Origin: Pseudomonas asturiensis
GTDB lineage: Bacteria > Pseudomonadota > Gammaproteobacteria > Pseudomonadales > Pseudomonadaceae
Length of the DNA stretch: 64,000 nt
Direction: 5' to 3'
Assembly: GCF_900143095.1 (NCBI RefSeq)
Contig: NZ_FRDA01000024.1
Span: 1-64,000 of the forward strand
This document shows positions 44,072 through 51,323 of this stretch, piece after piece (positions within the stretch are counted from its first letter, which is position 1; every line of letters begins with the position of its first letter). Position numbers and translations under genes: made by a program. The notes beneath the pieces are model-generated. The model saw only the letters and a program-made list of their open reading frames with translations, did not search any database and was not told the DNA's origin.

Positions 44072-45253
44072 TCAACGGCTCAGCAACCCTCGATCTGAAA
44101 GATTACGCAGTAGCGCGCCAATGCCGAATGTCCAGGGCGTGGCGGCGTCACTGAACGTGACCTGATTGTGCAGGCTGCCCAGTGAGCGGCTGCTGATGGT
44201 CACCTGGTCACCCTGCTTGTGGGTGAACCCGGCACCGGGATGATCGCGGTCTTCGGTCGGCGCGAACAGCGTGCCGAGAAACAGCACCAGACCATCGGGA
44301 TACTGGTGATGGGCGTTGAGTGTTTGCGCCACCAGATCCAGCGGGTCGCGGCTTATCTGGTCCATGGAGCTGGCACCTTGCAGCTGATAGCCGTCGTTGC
44401 CGGTGACGTGGAGATCAATGACACAGGTGCGCACGGCCTCCAGGCTGAAATGTTCGTCGAACAGGCGAATGAAGGGTCCGATGGCGCAGGACGCGTTGTT
44501 GTCCTTGGCCTTGCCCAGCAGCAGCGCGCTACGGCCTTCGAAGTCGCGCAGATTGACGTCGTTGCCCAGCGCCGCGCCCTGGACCTGGCCGCGACTGTTG
44601 ACCGCCAGTACCACTTCAGGCTCAGGGTTGTTCCATTGCGACCCTGGGTGAATGCCGATCTGGCTGGCGCTGCCGACCGCTGACAGCACCGGGGCCTTGG
44701 TGAAAATCTCGGCGTCCGGGCCGATGCCGACCTCCAGGTACTGCGACCACATACCTTTCTCGGTCAGCACCGCTTTCAGTCGTGCCGCCTGTTCAGAGCC
44801 AGGCTTGACGGCGCGCAGGTTGTCGCCGATCACTGCGCGCACCATCGTGCGCACACCTTCTGCAGCCGCGGCATCGCCACCGGCTTTTTCTTCGATGACC
44901 CGCTCGATCATGCTGGCGGCAAAGGTCACGCCCGCTGCCTTGATGACCTGCAGGTCCAGTGGGGCCAACAGATAGGGCCGGGTCTGATCGGCATGCGGAC
45001 CGGTATTGGCCAACAACGCCTCAAGGCTGACCACGAAGCTGCCCGCTACCTGCCGCACGGCTTCCAGTGGTGAATCCTGCTCCAATAACTCGCTCACCGT
45101 TGCAAAATGTGCCGACAGATCGAACACCCCATCAGCGCGCAGCACGATGGGCGAGGGGCCCGCCAGTCTGCCGGGAATCCAGGCGCGCCCGATCAGCGTG
45201 GCGGGCAGGCCGTCCGTGGGCAGGGTGTTTTCGGGCGTGAGGCTAATCGGCAT
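44072..45253 (-). CDS. xylX: 2-keto-3-deoxypentonate dehydratase, FAH-fold (XylX-like)
   Basis: A 393-aa protein of the fumarylacetoacetate-hydrolase superfamily. It closely resembles Caulobacter XylX, which dehydrates 2-keto-3-deoxy-D-xylonate to alpha-ketoglutarate semialdehyde. Shared stretches include LLAPLDLQVIKAAGVTFA-type (about residues 93-110), WNNPEPEVVL, GNDVNLRDFEGRSALLL and KAKDNNASCAIGPF, which carry the metal-binding carboxylates. The start at 45253 is chosen over upstream ATGs at 45274 and 45328 because AGGAAG lies 8 bp before it. First gene of the leftward operon, with a LysR-type box and promoter upstream. Confidence 0.82.
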   Translation of the reverse strand: MPISLTPENTLPTDGLPATLIGRAWIPGRLAGPSPIVLRADGVFDLSAHFATVSELLEQDSPLEAVRQVAGSFVVSLEALLANTGPHADQTRPYLLAPLDLQVIKAAGVTFAASMIERVIEEKAGGDAAAAEGVRTMVRAVIGDNLRAVKPGSEQAARLKAVLTEKGMWSQYLEVGIGPDAEIFTKAPVLSAVGSASQIGIHPGSQWNNPEPEVVLAVNSRGQVQGAALGNDVNLRDFEGRSALLLGKAKDNNASCAIGPFIRLFDEHFSLEAVRTCVIDLHVTGNDGYQLQGASSMDQISRDPLDLVAQTLNAHHQYPDGLVLFLGTLFAPTEDRDHPGAGFTHKQGDQVTISSRSLGSLHNQVTFSDAATPWTFGIGALLRNLSDRGLLSR

Positions 45254-45284
45254 GGCGAGCGCTTCCTGATCCATTAAAACCTGC

Positions 45285-45314
45285 ACGCTAGGGGGCGCTG
45301 TGGATAAACTCCAA
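45285..45314 (-). promoter_or_regulatory. Predicted promoter of xylX-xylD
   Basis: On the minus strand, -35 TTGGAG (45314-45309), 18-bp spacer, -10 TAGCGT (45290-45285). A weak match to consensus, as expected for an activated promoter. Start near 45278, so the dyad box is centred near -65. Confidence 0.5.
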
Positions 45315-45332
45315 TGGCAAATGTTCACTTAT

Positions 45333-45353
45333 CGATAACCTGGCGTTATTGCC
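45333..45353 (-). promoter_or_regulatory. LysR-type operator, copy 1 (xylX-xylD side)
   Basis: Read on the minus strand: GGCAATAAC-N5-GTTATCG, with the core inverted repeat ATAAC-N5-GTTAT (T-N11-A dyad). The same 21-bp box is found at 46332-46352. It ends 15 bp before the LysR gene start on the other strand, so it may also serve autoregulation. Confidence 0.75.
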
Positions 45354-45368
45354 GGGCAGGGGGAAATC

Positions 45369-46319
45369 ATGTCGGACCTGTCATTCTCCAGCTTCTGTAG
45401 CTGGCTCAAGTTCCGGCACCTGACCCTGATCGATACGCTGGGGCGCACGCAAAACATGCACTTGGCCGCACAGCAGATGAACCTCAGCCAGCCAGCGCTC
45501 AGCAAGATGCTCAAGGAGATTGAAAGCCTGCTGGGTTTCGCGATTTTCGAGCGCCTGCCGCGCAGCATGGTGCCGACTTCGCTGGGTCTGCAGGTGGTGC
45601 GTTACGCGCAACTGGCGCTGAATGACGCACGGACCTTTGTCGAACAGATCAATAACCTGAGCGCCGGTGGTCATGGGCATCTCAAGGTCGGCGGCATCTT
45701 TGCCGCCACCGCCGTGGTGCTGCCCGAGGCCATCGTGCAGATCAAGCAACGCTGGCCGCTGCTGGCCATCGAAGTGGTGGAACAGACCAGCGATCATCTG
45801 ATGGAAATGCTGGAAGAGCGCACGCTGGACCTGGCCATCGGGCGTTTCACCGAGCAGGGCCAGCAGCAGCGTTACGATTTTCAGGCGCTGGCGCCCGAGC
45901 CATTCAGCATTGTGGTCAACAGCCGCCATCCGCTGTGCGACGCAGGCCCGATGACCTTGCGGCAACTGGTGGACTGGCCGTGGATGCTTTATCCCAAGGG
46001 CACGCCGATCCGTGGCCGCATGGAAGAGGCCTTCGCCAGCGCAGGTGTCGATGTGCCACGCAACACCATCGACACCATTTCCATGCAGACCTTTTTGAAG
46101 GTCCTGCAAAGCGGTCCGATGATCGGCATGCTGCCCGACGCCATGGTCGCTCCGCATCTGGAAAGCGGCCTGCTCAAGACCCTGGAGACGCAGATGCATC
46201 TGGTTCCGCAGTTCTACGGCATCCTGACCCGCAAGGGCGAGCAACTGGCGGCACCTGCGCAGGAGTTCGCCAGTATTCTGCTGGAGAACGCCCGTCTGGC
46301 TCAGGAAAAGCAGGTCTGA
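45369..46319 (+). CDS. LysR-type transcriptional regulator of the pentonate cluster
   Basis: A 316-aa LTTR with an N-terminal winged helix (about residues 15-70; LAAQQMNLSQPALSKMLKEIESLLG) and a C-terminal periplasmic-binding-like effector domain. It resembles regulators of the GbpR/galactose-binding-protein-regulator type. It is divergent from xylX and upstream of the transporter operon, so it probably senses a sugar acid or its keto-deoxy product and activates both. The ATG at 45369 follows a GGGGG-rich AGGGGG ribosome site. Confidence 0.88.
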   Translation: MSDLSFSSFCSWLKFRHLTLIDTLGRTQNMHLAAQQMNLSQPALSKMLKEIESLLGFAIFERLPRSMVPTSLGLQVVRYAQLALNDARTFVEQINNLSAGGHGHLKVGGIFAATAVVLPEAIVQIKQRWPLLAIEVVEQTSDHLMEMLEERTLDLAIGRFTEQGQQQRYDFQALAPEPFSIVVNSRHPLCDAGPMTLRQLVDWPWMLYPKGTPIRGRMEEAFASAGVDVPRNTIDTISMQTFLKVLQSGPMIGMLPDAMVAPHLESGLLKTLETQMHLVPQFYGILTRKGEQLAAPAQEFASILLENARLAQEKQV

Positions 46320-46331
46320 CCCGCCAAGTCA

Positions 46332-46352
46332 GGCAATAACCATTCGTTATCG
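46332..46352 (+). promoter_or_regulatory. LysR-type operator, copy 2 (transporter side)
   Basis: GGCAATAAC-N5-GTTATCG on the plus strand, identical to the copy at 45333-45353 outside the 5-nt centre. It lies 18 bp upstream of the predicted -35, exactly the spacing of copy 1. Confidence 0.75.
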
Positions 46353-46370
46353 TTTAATCCAAAAATGCCA

Positions 46371-46400
46371 TTGGGATTGAATCGATCCCTGTCCTAGATT
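46371..46400 (+). promoter_or_regulatory. Predicted promoter of the MFS-SDR-FAH operon
   Basis: -35 TTGGGA (46371-46376), 18-bp spacer, -10 TAGATT (46395-46400), start near 46407. Its layout mirrors the xylX promoter. Confidence 0.5.
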
Positions 46401-46507
46401 ACTGACCAGTCCCTGCATCGGGCGGTCGGCCGTCTGCCGCTGTGTCCACCCGACAAGACCCACTCAATAAAAACAATGAGGCATGCCCGCATGCCAAGGG
46501 TATTCAC

Positions 46508-47884
46508 ATGCACGCAAGCTCCGACCATCAGGCCACCGACGCTGGCTTCGAGGACCGCACCTACCGCAAGGTCATCCTGAGAATCCTGCCGATCCTGCTG
46601 CTGTGTTACATGGCGGCGTACCTGGACCGCGTCAATATCGGCTTCGCCAAGCTGGACATGCTCAGCGACCTGCAATTCAGCAACACCGTCTACGCACTGG
46701 GTGCCAGCGTGTTCTTCTGGGGTTATTTCCTGTTCGAGGTGCCCAGCAACCTGCTGTTGCATCGGCTCGGCGCGCGCTTCTGGATCGCCCGGATCATGTT
46801 CACCTGGGCGCTGGTCTCCATCGCCGTTGCGTTCACGGTGCCGCTGGCGCGGTTCTTCCACATCGAGTCGAGCACGATGTTCTATGTGCTGCGTTTTCTG
46901 CTTGGTGTCTGCGAAGCGGGCTTCTTTCCCGGTGTCATCCTGTACCTCAACTACTGGTTTCCCACCCACCGGCAGAGCCGCGTCATGTCGGGCTTTCTGA
47001 TGGCTTTGCCCGTCAGCCTGACGCTGGGCGGTATGTTGTCAGGCTGGCTGATGACCAGCATGAATGGCTTTCACGGCATGGCAGGCTGGCAATGGATGCT
47101 GATCATCGAAGGCATTCCGTCGATCATCATGGCGGTGGTGGTCATCGTCTATCTGTGCGACAGCATCGACTCCGCCAGGTGGCTGTCGGCGGCCGAGAAA
47201 GCCATGCTCAAGGCCAACCTGGCAAACGACAACAAGGGCAAGGCATCGCGGCTCAATGAGGTCTTTTTCAACCCGCGTGTGTGGCTGCTGGTGCTGATCC
47301 TGCTGACGTTCAATACGGGTTTTTATGGCCTGGCTTTCTGGATGCCCTCAATCATCAAGAGTGCCGGTATCGCCAACACCTTTCATATTGGCCTGCTGAC
47401 CGCGATTCCCTACAGCATCGCGACCGTGGCCATGTTGCTCAATGCGCGTCATTCCAACCGCACCGGCGAGCGGCGACTGCATGCGGCCGTGCCAGCGTTC
47501 ATCGGCGGTGTCGGTCTGATTCTCAGCGCCTACTTTGCCCACAACCTGGTGTTATCGGTGCTGTTCCTGAGCGTGGCGGCGTCGGGGATTCTCAGCCTGA
47601 TGCCGATCTTCTGGACGCTGCCGGGCACGCTGCTGTCCGGCGTCGCAGCGGCGGCAGGTATCGGCATGATCAACGCCATTGGCAACCTCTCCGGTTTTAC
47701 CGGTTCGATGATCACGGCGGTCGCGGAGACGCTGACCGGTGACATCAACAACGGCACCTACGTGCTGGCGCTCTGTTTGCTGGTCAGTGGCGGGCTGATC
47801 CTGATGATCCCGCGCAGCATGCTCGGCCGGGCGGACGCCGCTGCACCGGTTGCTCCGACCATTCTCGGCATGGAGAAAGCATGA
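46508..47884 (+). CDS. MFS transporter, anion:cation symporter type (probable sugar-acid uptake)
   Basis: A 458-aa protein with about 12 membrane segments. The N-terminal pattern RILPILLLCYMAAYLDRVNIGFAKL is typical of the ACS family that imports hexuronates, tartrate and related acids, which fits a cluster for aldonic acids. The ATG at 46508 is preferred over GTG at 46442 because AAGGG lies 7 bp before it and the longer N-terminus has no family match. The stop overlaps the next gene by 4 bp. Confidence 0.83.
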   Translation: MHASSDHQATDAGFEDRTYRKVILRILPILLLCYMAAYLDRVNIGFAKLDMLSDLQFSNTVYALGASVFFWGYFLFEVPSNLLLHRLGARFWIARIMFTWALVSIAVAFTVPLARFFHIESSTMFYVLRFLLGVCEAGFFPGVILYLNYWFPTHRQSRVMSGFLMALPVSLTLGGMLSGWLMTSMNGFHGMAGWQWMLIIEGIPSIIMAVVVIVYLCDSIDSARWLSAAEKAMLKANLANDNKGKASRLNEVFFNPRVWLLVLILLTFNTGFYGLAFWMPSIIKSAGIANTFHIGLLTAIPYSIATVAMLLNARHSNRTGERRLHAAVPAFIGGVGLILSAYFAHNLVLSVLFLSVAASGILSLMPIFWTLPGTLLSGVAAAAGIGMINAIGNLSGFTGSMITAVAETLTGDINNGTYVLALCLLVSGGLILMIPRSMLGRADAAAPVAPTILGMEKA

Positions 47885-48621
47885 TGATGAACGACAAGCG
47901 TGTTCTGATCACGGCGGCAGGTCAGGGCATTGGTCTGGCCAGTGCCAGGGCGTTCGCAGCCGCAGGTGCGCGGGTCATTGCAACTGACATTGATCTGCGC
48001 ACGTTGCACGGTATCGAGGGCGTGGAAGCCATCGGCCTGGACGTGACCTGCGCGCAGGACATCGAGCTGGCCTGTGAGCGCATCGGCGCAGTAGACGTGT
48101 TGTTCAACTGCGCGGGCTACGTGCACTCCGGCACGATTCTTTCGTGCGACGAGGCCGCCTGGCAGCGTTCCATCGAACTCAACGTCACGGCCATGTACCG
48201 GATGATTCAAGCGTTTCTGCCCGGCATGCTTGCTCGGGGTGGGGGCTCGATCATCAACATGGCGTCGGTGGCGTCAAGCGTCAAAGGGGTGCCCAACCGC
48301 TTTGCCTACAGCGCCACCAAAGCAGCCGTGATCGGGCTGACCAAGTCGATAGCCACAGATTTCATTGGGCAAGGCATTCGCTGCAATGCTATTTGTCCGG
48401 GGACGGTTGACTCGCCCTCGCTGCGCCAGCGCATCGCGGCGCAGGCCGAGCAACAGGGTGTGTCCGAGGCCCAGGTTTATCAACAATTCGTCGACCGCCA
48501 GCCCATGGGGCGCATCGGCAGCGTCGAGGAAATCGCGCAGTTGGTCCTTTACCTGGGCTCTGACGCGTCTTCGTACACGTCGGGCGCAGTGCACGTCATC
48601 GATGGCGGCATGAGCGTCTGA
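47881..48621 (+). CDS. Short-chain dehydrogenase, probable 2-keto-3-deoxy-aldonate dehydrogenase
   Basis: A 246-aa classical SDR. Cofactor motif TAAGQGIG at 11-18, an acidic residue (ATDID) after beta-2 favouring NAD, NCAG at 76-79, catalytic Ser129, Tyr143 and Lys147. The sequence resembles the 2-keto-3-deoxy-L-fuconate dehydrogenases and their animal relative BDH2/DHRS6 (FLPGMLARGGGSIINMASVA). In this operon it should oxidise a 2-keto-3-deoxy acid at C4 to the 2,4-diketo acid for the next enzyme. Three ATG codons in a row begin the gene; the first overlaps the transporter stop. Confidence 0.82.
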   Translation: MMMNDKRVLITAAGQGIGLASARAFAAAGARVIATDIDLRTLHGIEGVEAIGLDVTCAQDIELACERIGAVDVLFNCAGYVHSGTILSCDEAAWQRSIELNVTAMYRMIQAFLPGMLARGGGSIINMASVASSVKGVPNRFAYSATKAAVIGLTKSIATDFIGQGIRCNAICPGTVDSPSLRQRIAAQAEQQGVSEAQVYQQFVDRQPMGRIGSVEEIAQLVLYLGSDASSYTSGAVHVIDGGMSV

Positions 48622-48659
48622 CCCCGGTTTGCATGTTCGACAGACAACAGGAGAACCCG

Positions 48660-49508
48660 ATGAAACTGCTACGTTACGGAGACAAAGGTTCGGAGAAGCC
48701 CGGCCTGCTGGACGCTGATAATCAGATTCGAGACCTGTCTGCCCACGTAAAGGATATTGCCGGCGAGGTGCTGACCCCGGCCGGTCTTGCCTCTCTGGCC
48801 GCACTTGACCCCAGAAGCCTGCCGCTTGTGCCAGGACAGCCGCGCATTGGCGCGTGCGTCGGGCAGGTGGGCAAGTTCGTATGCATCGGCCTGAACTACG
48901 CCGACCATGCCGCCGAATCCAATATGGAAGTGCCCAAGGAACCGGTCATTTTCAATAAGTGGACCAGCGCCATCTGCGGCCCGAACGATAACGTCGAAAT
49001 TCCGCGAGGATCGGTCAAGACCGACTGGGAAGTAGAACTGGGCGTAGTGATCGGGAAGGGTGGACGCTACATCGACGAAGCCAATGCCATGGAGCATGTG
49101 GCGGGGTACTGCGTGATCAACGACGTGTCGGAACGTGAATGGCAACTGGAGCGTGGCGGCACCTGGGACAAGGGTAAGGGCTTCGATACATTTGGCCCGC
49201 TCGGCCCCTGGCTCGTGACCCGCGACGAGATTGCCGACCCGCACGCGCTGGACCTGTGGCTGGAGGTCGATGGCCATCGTTATCAGAATGGAAACACCCG
49301 TACGCTGGTGTTCACCGTGCCGCAATTGATCGCCTATCTGAGCCGTTGCATGAGCCTGCAACCGGGCGACGTCATTTCGACCGGCACACCGCCGGGCGTA
49401 GGGCTGGGGGTGAAGCCCGAACCGGTGTTCCTCAGGGCAGGCCAGCGCATGCGTCTGGGGATTGCCGGGCTGGGTGAGCAGAATCAGCTGACCGTACAGG
49501 CCGACTGA
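48660..49508 (+). CDS. FAH-family hydrolase, probable 2,4-diketo-3-deoxy-aldonate hydrolase
   Basis: A 282-aa fumarylacetoacetate-hydrolase family protein resembling LRA6, which cleaves 2,4-diketo-3-deoxy-L-rhamnonate/fuconate to pyruvate and lactate. Metal ligands are probably Glu124 and Glu126 (DWEVELG) and Asp155; the YADHAAE segment (80-86) carries the catalytic His. With a pentonate-derived substrate the products would be pyruvate and glycolate. The ATG at 48660 follows AGGAG and gives the family start MKLLRYG. It ends the rightward operon. Confidence 0.82.
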   Translation: MKLLRYGDKGSEKPGLLDADNQIRDLSAHVKDIAGEVLTPAGLASLAALDPRSLPLVPGQPRIGACVGQVGKFVCIGLNYADHAAESNMEVPKEPVIFNKWTSAICGPNDNVEIPRGSVKTDWEVELGVVIGKGGRYIDEANAMEHVAGYCVINDVSEREWQLERGGTWDKGKGFDTFGPLGPWLVTRDEIADPHALDLWLEVDGHRYQNGNTRTLVFTVPQLIAYLSRCMSLQPGDVISTGTPPGVGLGVKPEPVFLRAGQRMRLGIAGLGEQNQLTVQAD

Positions 49509-49584
49509 TCCAGTTTTGTGGTGATGACGTTGCAGATACCGCTATGTCTCCGACACAGCGGTATTGCACAGTAAATACCTGATC

Positions 49585-49672
49585 GTGCGAGGTGGCTTGC
49601 CGGCGATGGCGTCCGTTCGGTTGACGGGAATGTCGCCTGGGAAAGCGAATCGCCGGCAAGCCGCCTCCCACA
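49585..49672. repeat. REP-type inverted pair
   Basis: Perfect 14-bp arms GGCTTGCCGGCGAT (49594-49607) and ATCGCCGGCAAGCC (49649-49662); the match extends outward imperfectly to a GTG/CAC edge. This is a typical Pseudomonas REP doublet filling the gap between two convergent genes. The rest of the 234-bp gap shows no gene. Confidence 0.85.
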
Positions 49673-49742
49673 AAACCGCATTTTTTCAGTGAGTTACATT
49701 CTGCCTGATGGTAGGCAGCGCGGTGTCAGAGGTTGATGACTG

Positions 49743-50561
49743 TCAATCAGCCAGAAACGCCAGCAGGTCCTCATTGAGTTGCTGCCCGTGTGTCACGGCA
49801 AAGCCATGGGGTGCGCCGGTGTACACCTTCAGTTCGGCGCCTTCGATCATCTCGGCAGCCAGCTTGCCGGTCGCTTCGAAGGGGACGATCTGATCCCCAT
49901 CGCCGTGGATGACCAGCGTCGGTACGTTGATCTTGGCCATGTCCGGACGGAAGTCGGTTTCGGAAAACGCCGTCACGCAGTCCACGGTGCCCTTGAGCGA
50001 AGCCAGCAGTGCGATGTTCAGCGTCTGGGTCAGTACGCCCTCGGAAACCGTCTGCCCCTGGTTGATGCCATAGAAGGGGGTCGCGAAGTCGGCGATGAAT
50101 TGCGCGCGGTCTTTCAGAAGCCCCGCCTTGATGCCATCGAACACGGACTTGTCCACGCCCTGCGGGTGGTCATCGGTCTTCATGAAAAACGGTGTTACTG
50201 CGCCCAGCAGCGCCAGTTTTGCAACACGCTCTGTGCCGTGGCGGCCGATGTAGCGGGTCACGTCGCCGCCGCCCATGGAAAAGCCCACCAGCGTGACGTC
50301 GCGCAGGTCCAGGTGTTTGATCAACGCGTCGATGTCATCGGCGAAGGTGTCGTAATCGTAGCCAGTCCACGGTTGGTCGGAACGGCCGAAACCGCGACGG
50401 TCGAAGGCGATGGTGCGGTAGCCGCGGCTGCTCAGGTACTCCATCTGGTATTCCCACATGTCGGCGTCCAGCGGCCAGCCATGGCTGAAAAGAACCGGCT
50501 TGCCTGATCCCCAGTCCTTGAAATAAATCTCGGTACCATCGTTCGTCGTAAAAGTGCTCAT
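49743..50561 (-). CDS. Alpha/beta hydrolase, arylesterase / cofactor-free haloperoxidase type
   Basis: A 272-aa cytoplasmic hydrolase closely resembling the P. fluorescens arylesterase. The catalytic triad is Ser95 (GFSMGG), Asp223 (GDGDQIVP) and His252 (APHGF), the same positions as in that enzyme. Such proteins hydrolyse aryl esters and have promiscuous perhydrolase activity. The natural substrate is not evident. It is divergent from the DoxX gene with about 200 bp between them. Confidence 0.9.
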   Translation of the reverse strand: MSTFTTNDGTEIYFKDWGSGKPVLFSHGWPLDADMWEYQMEYLSSRGYRTIAFDRRGFGRSDQPWTGYDYDTFADDIDALIKHLDLRDVTLVGFSMGGGDVTRYIGRHGTERVAKLALLGAVTPFFMKTDDHPQGVDKSVFDGIKAGLLKDRAQFIADFATPFYGINQGQTVSEGVLTQTLNIALLASLKGTVDCVTAFSETDFRPDMAKINVPTLVIHGDGDQIVPFEATGKLAAEMIEGAELKVYTGAPHGFAVTHGQQLNEDLLAFLAD

Positions 50562-50763
50562 GCAGTTTCCTCTCGAGTCGAGTTGATCGGACAGGCGCAG
50601 CCTTGCTGGCGCACCGCAGCATTATTGACCCAAGCCGTGCGCAGTAATTGCGCGGATGTGCCCAACTGACGGCCTGTTGAACTCGGCACACCGAGACAAT
50701 TTCCGGCCACCGACTCGCCGCATAATCGTGCCAAAGCCCAGCCTGCCCGAGAGATCCTAGACC

Positions 50764-51198
50764 ATGCTGCCGAACGCATCGCACCTTCAGTCCGACGTCT
50801 CGCCGAAACACGCCCAGGCCTTGCTGGCCTGGGGACTGCTGTTCATGCGCGTCAGTGTGTCAGTGCTGTTACTGCATGTTCACGGGCTGCCGAAATTGCT
50901 GCACTGGAGCGTGGAAGTGCAGCGCATCGAGGACCCTTTCAATCTGGGCGGCACGCTGACGCTGGGGCTGGCGGTGTTTGCCGAAGTGATCTGCCCTGTG
51001 CTGCTGATACTCGGCGTCTGGGCGCGACTGGCGTGCCTGCCGATCCTCGTCGTGCTGGCAGTCGCGGTACTCGTTGTGCATCCGGAATGGTCAATGGAGC
51101 AGGGTCAGTTCGCCTGGCTGTTGATCATCCTGTTTGCCGGGCTGGCGCTTACCGGTCCTGGCCCGCTCGTACTGGGCCGGGCCTTGCGGCACCACTAA
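50764..51198 (+). CDS. DoxX family membrane protein
   Basis: A 144-aa protein with four hydrophobic segments (about residues 23-40, 64-84, 88-106 and 113-135) and the DoxX pattern HGLPKLLHW near the first. Function is poorly known; some DoxX proteins take part in thiol or redox stress handling. It stands alone, divergent from the esterase gene. Confidence 0.78.
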   Translation: MLPNASHLQSDVSPKHAQALLAWGLLFMRVSVSVLLLHVHGLPKLLHWSVEVQRIEDPFNLGGTLTLGLAVFAEVICPVLLILGVWARLACLPILVVLAVAVLVVHPEWSMEQGQFAWLLIILFAGLALTGPGPLVLGRALRHH

Positions 51199-51323
51199 GA
51201 GGCATAAAGCCATCTGAAACATTGACTCATCTATTTACCCGGTCAAAACCGAACTTGCCACGCAAACGGGAATCAGTTCCTTGGGGCTGAAGCCTCTGCC
51301 TGTTCATTGAAGGGAGAAACTGC

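Noticed and set aside
42592..44154. Open frames opposite the XylD-like gene (200 and 243 codons)
   Set aside because: They are shadows of a high-GC coding gene with an intact Fe-S cysteine set, and they show no recognisable domain.
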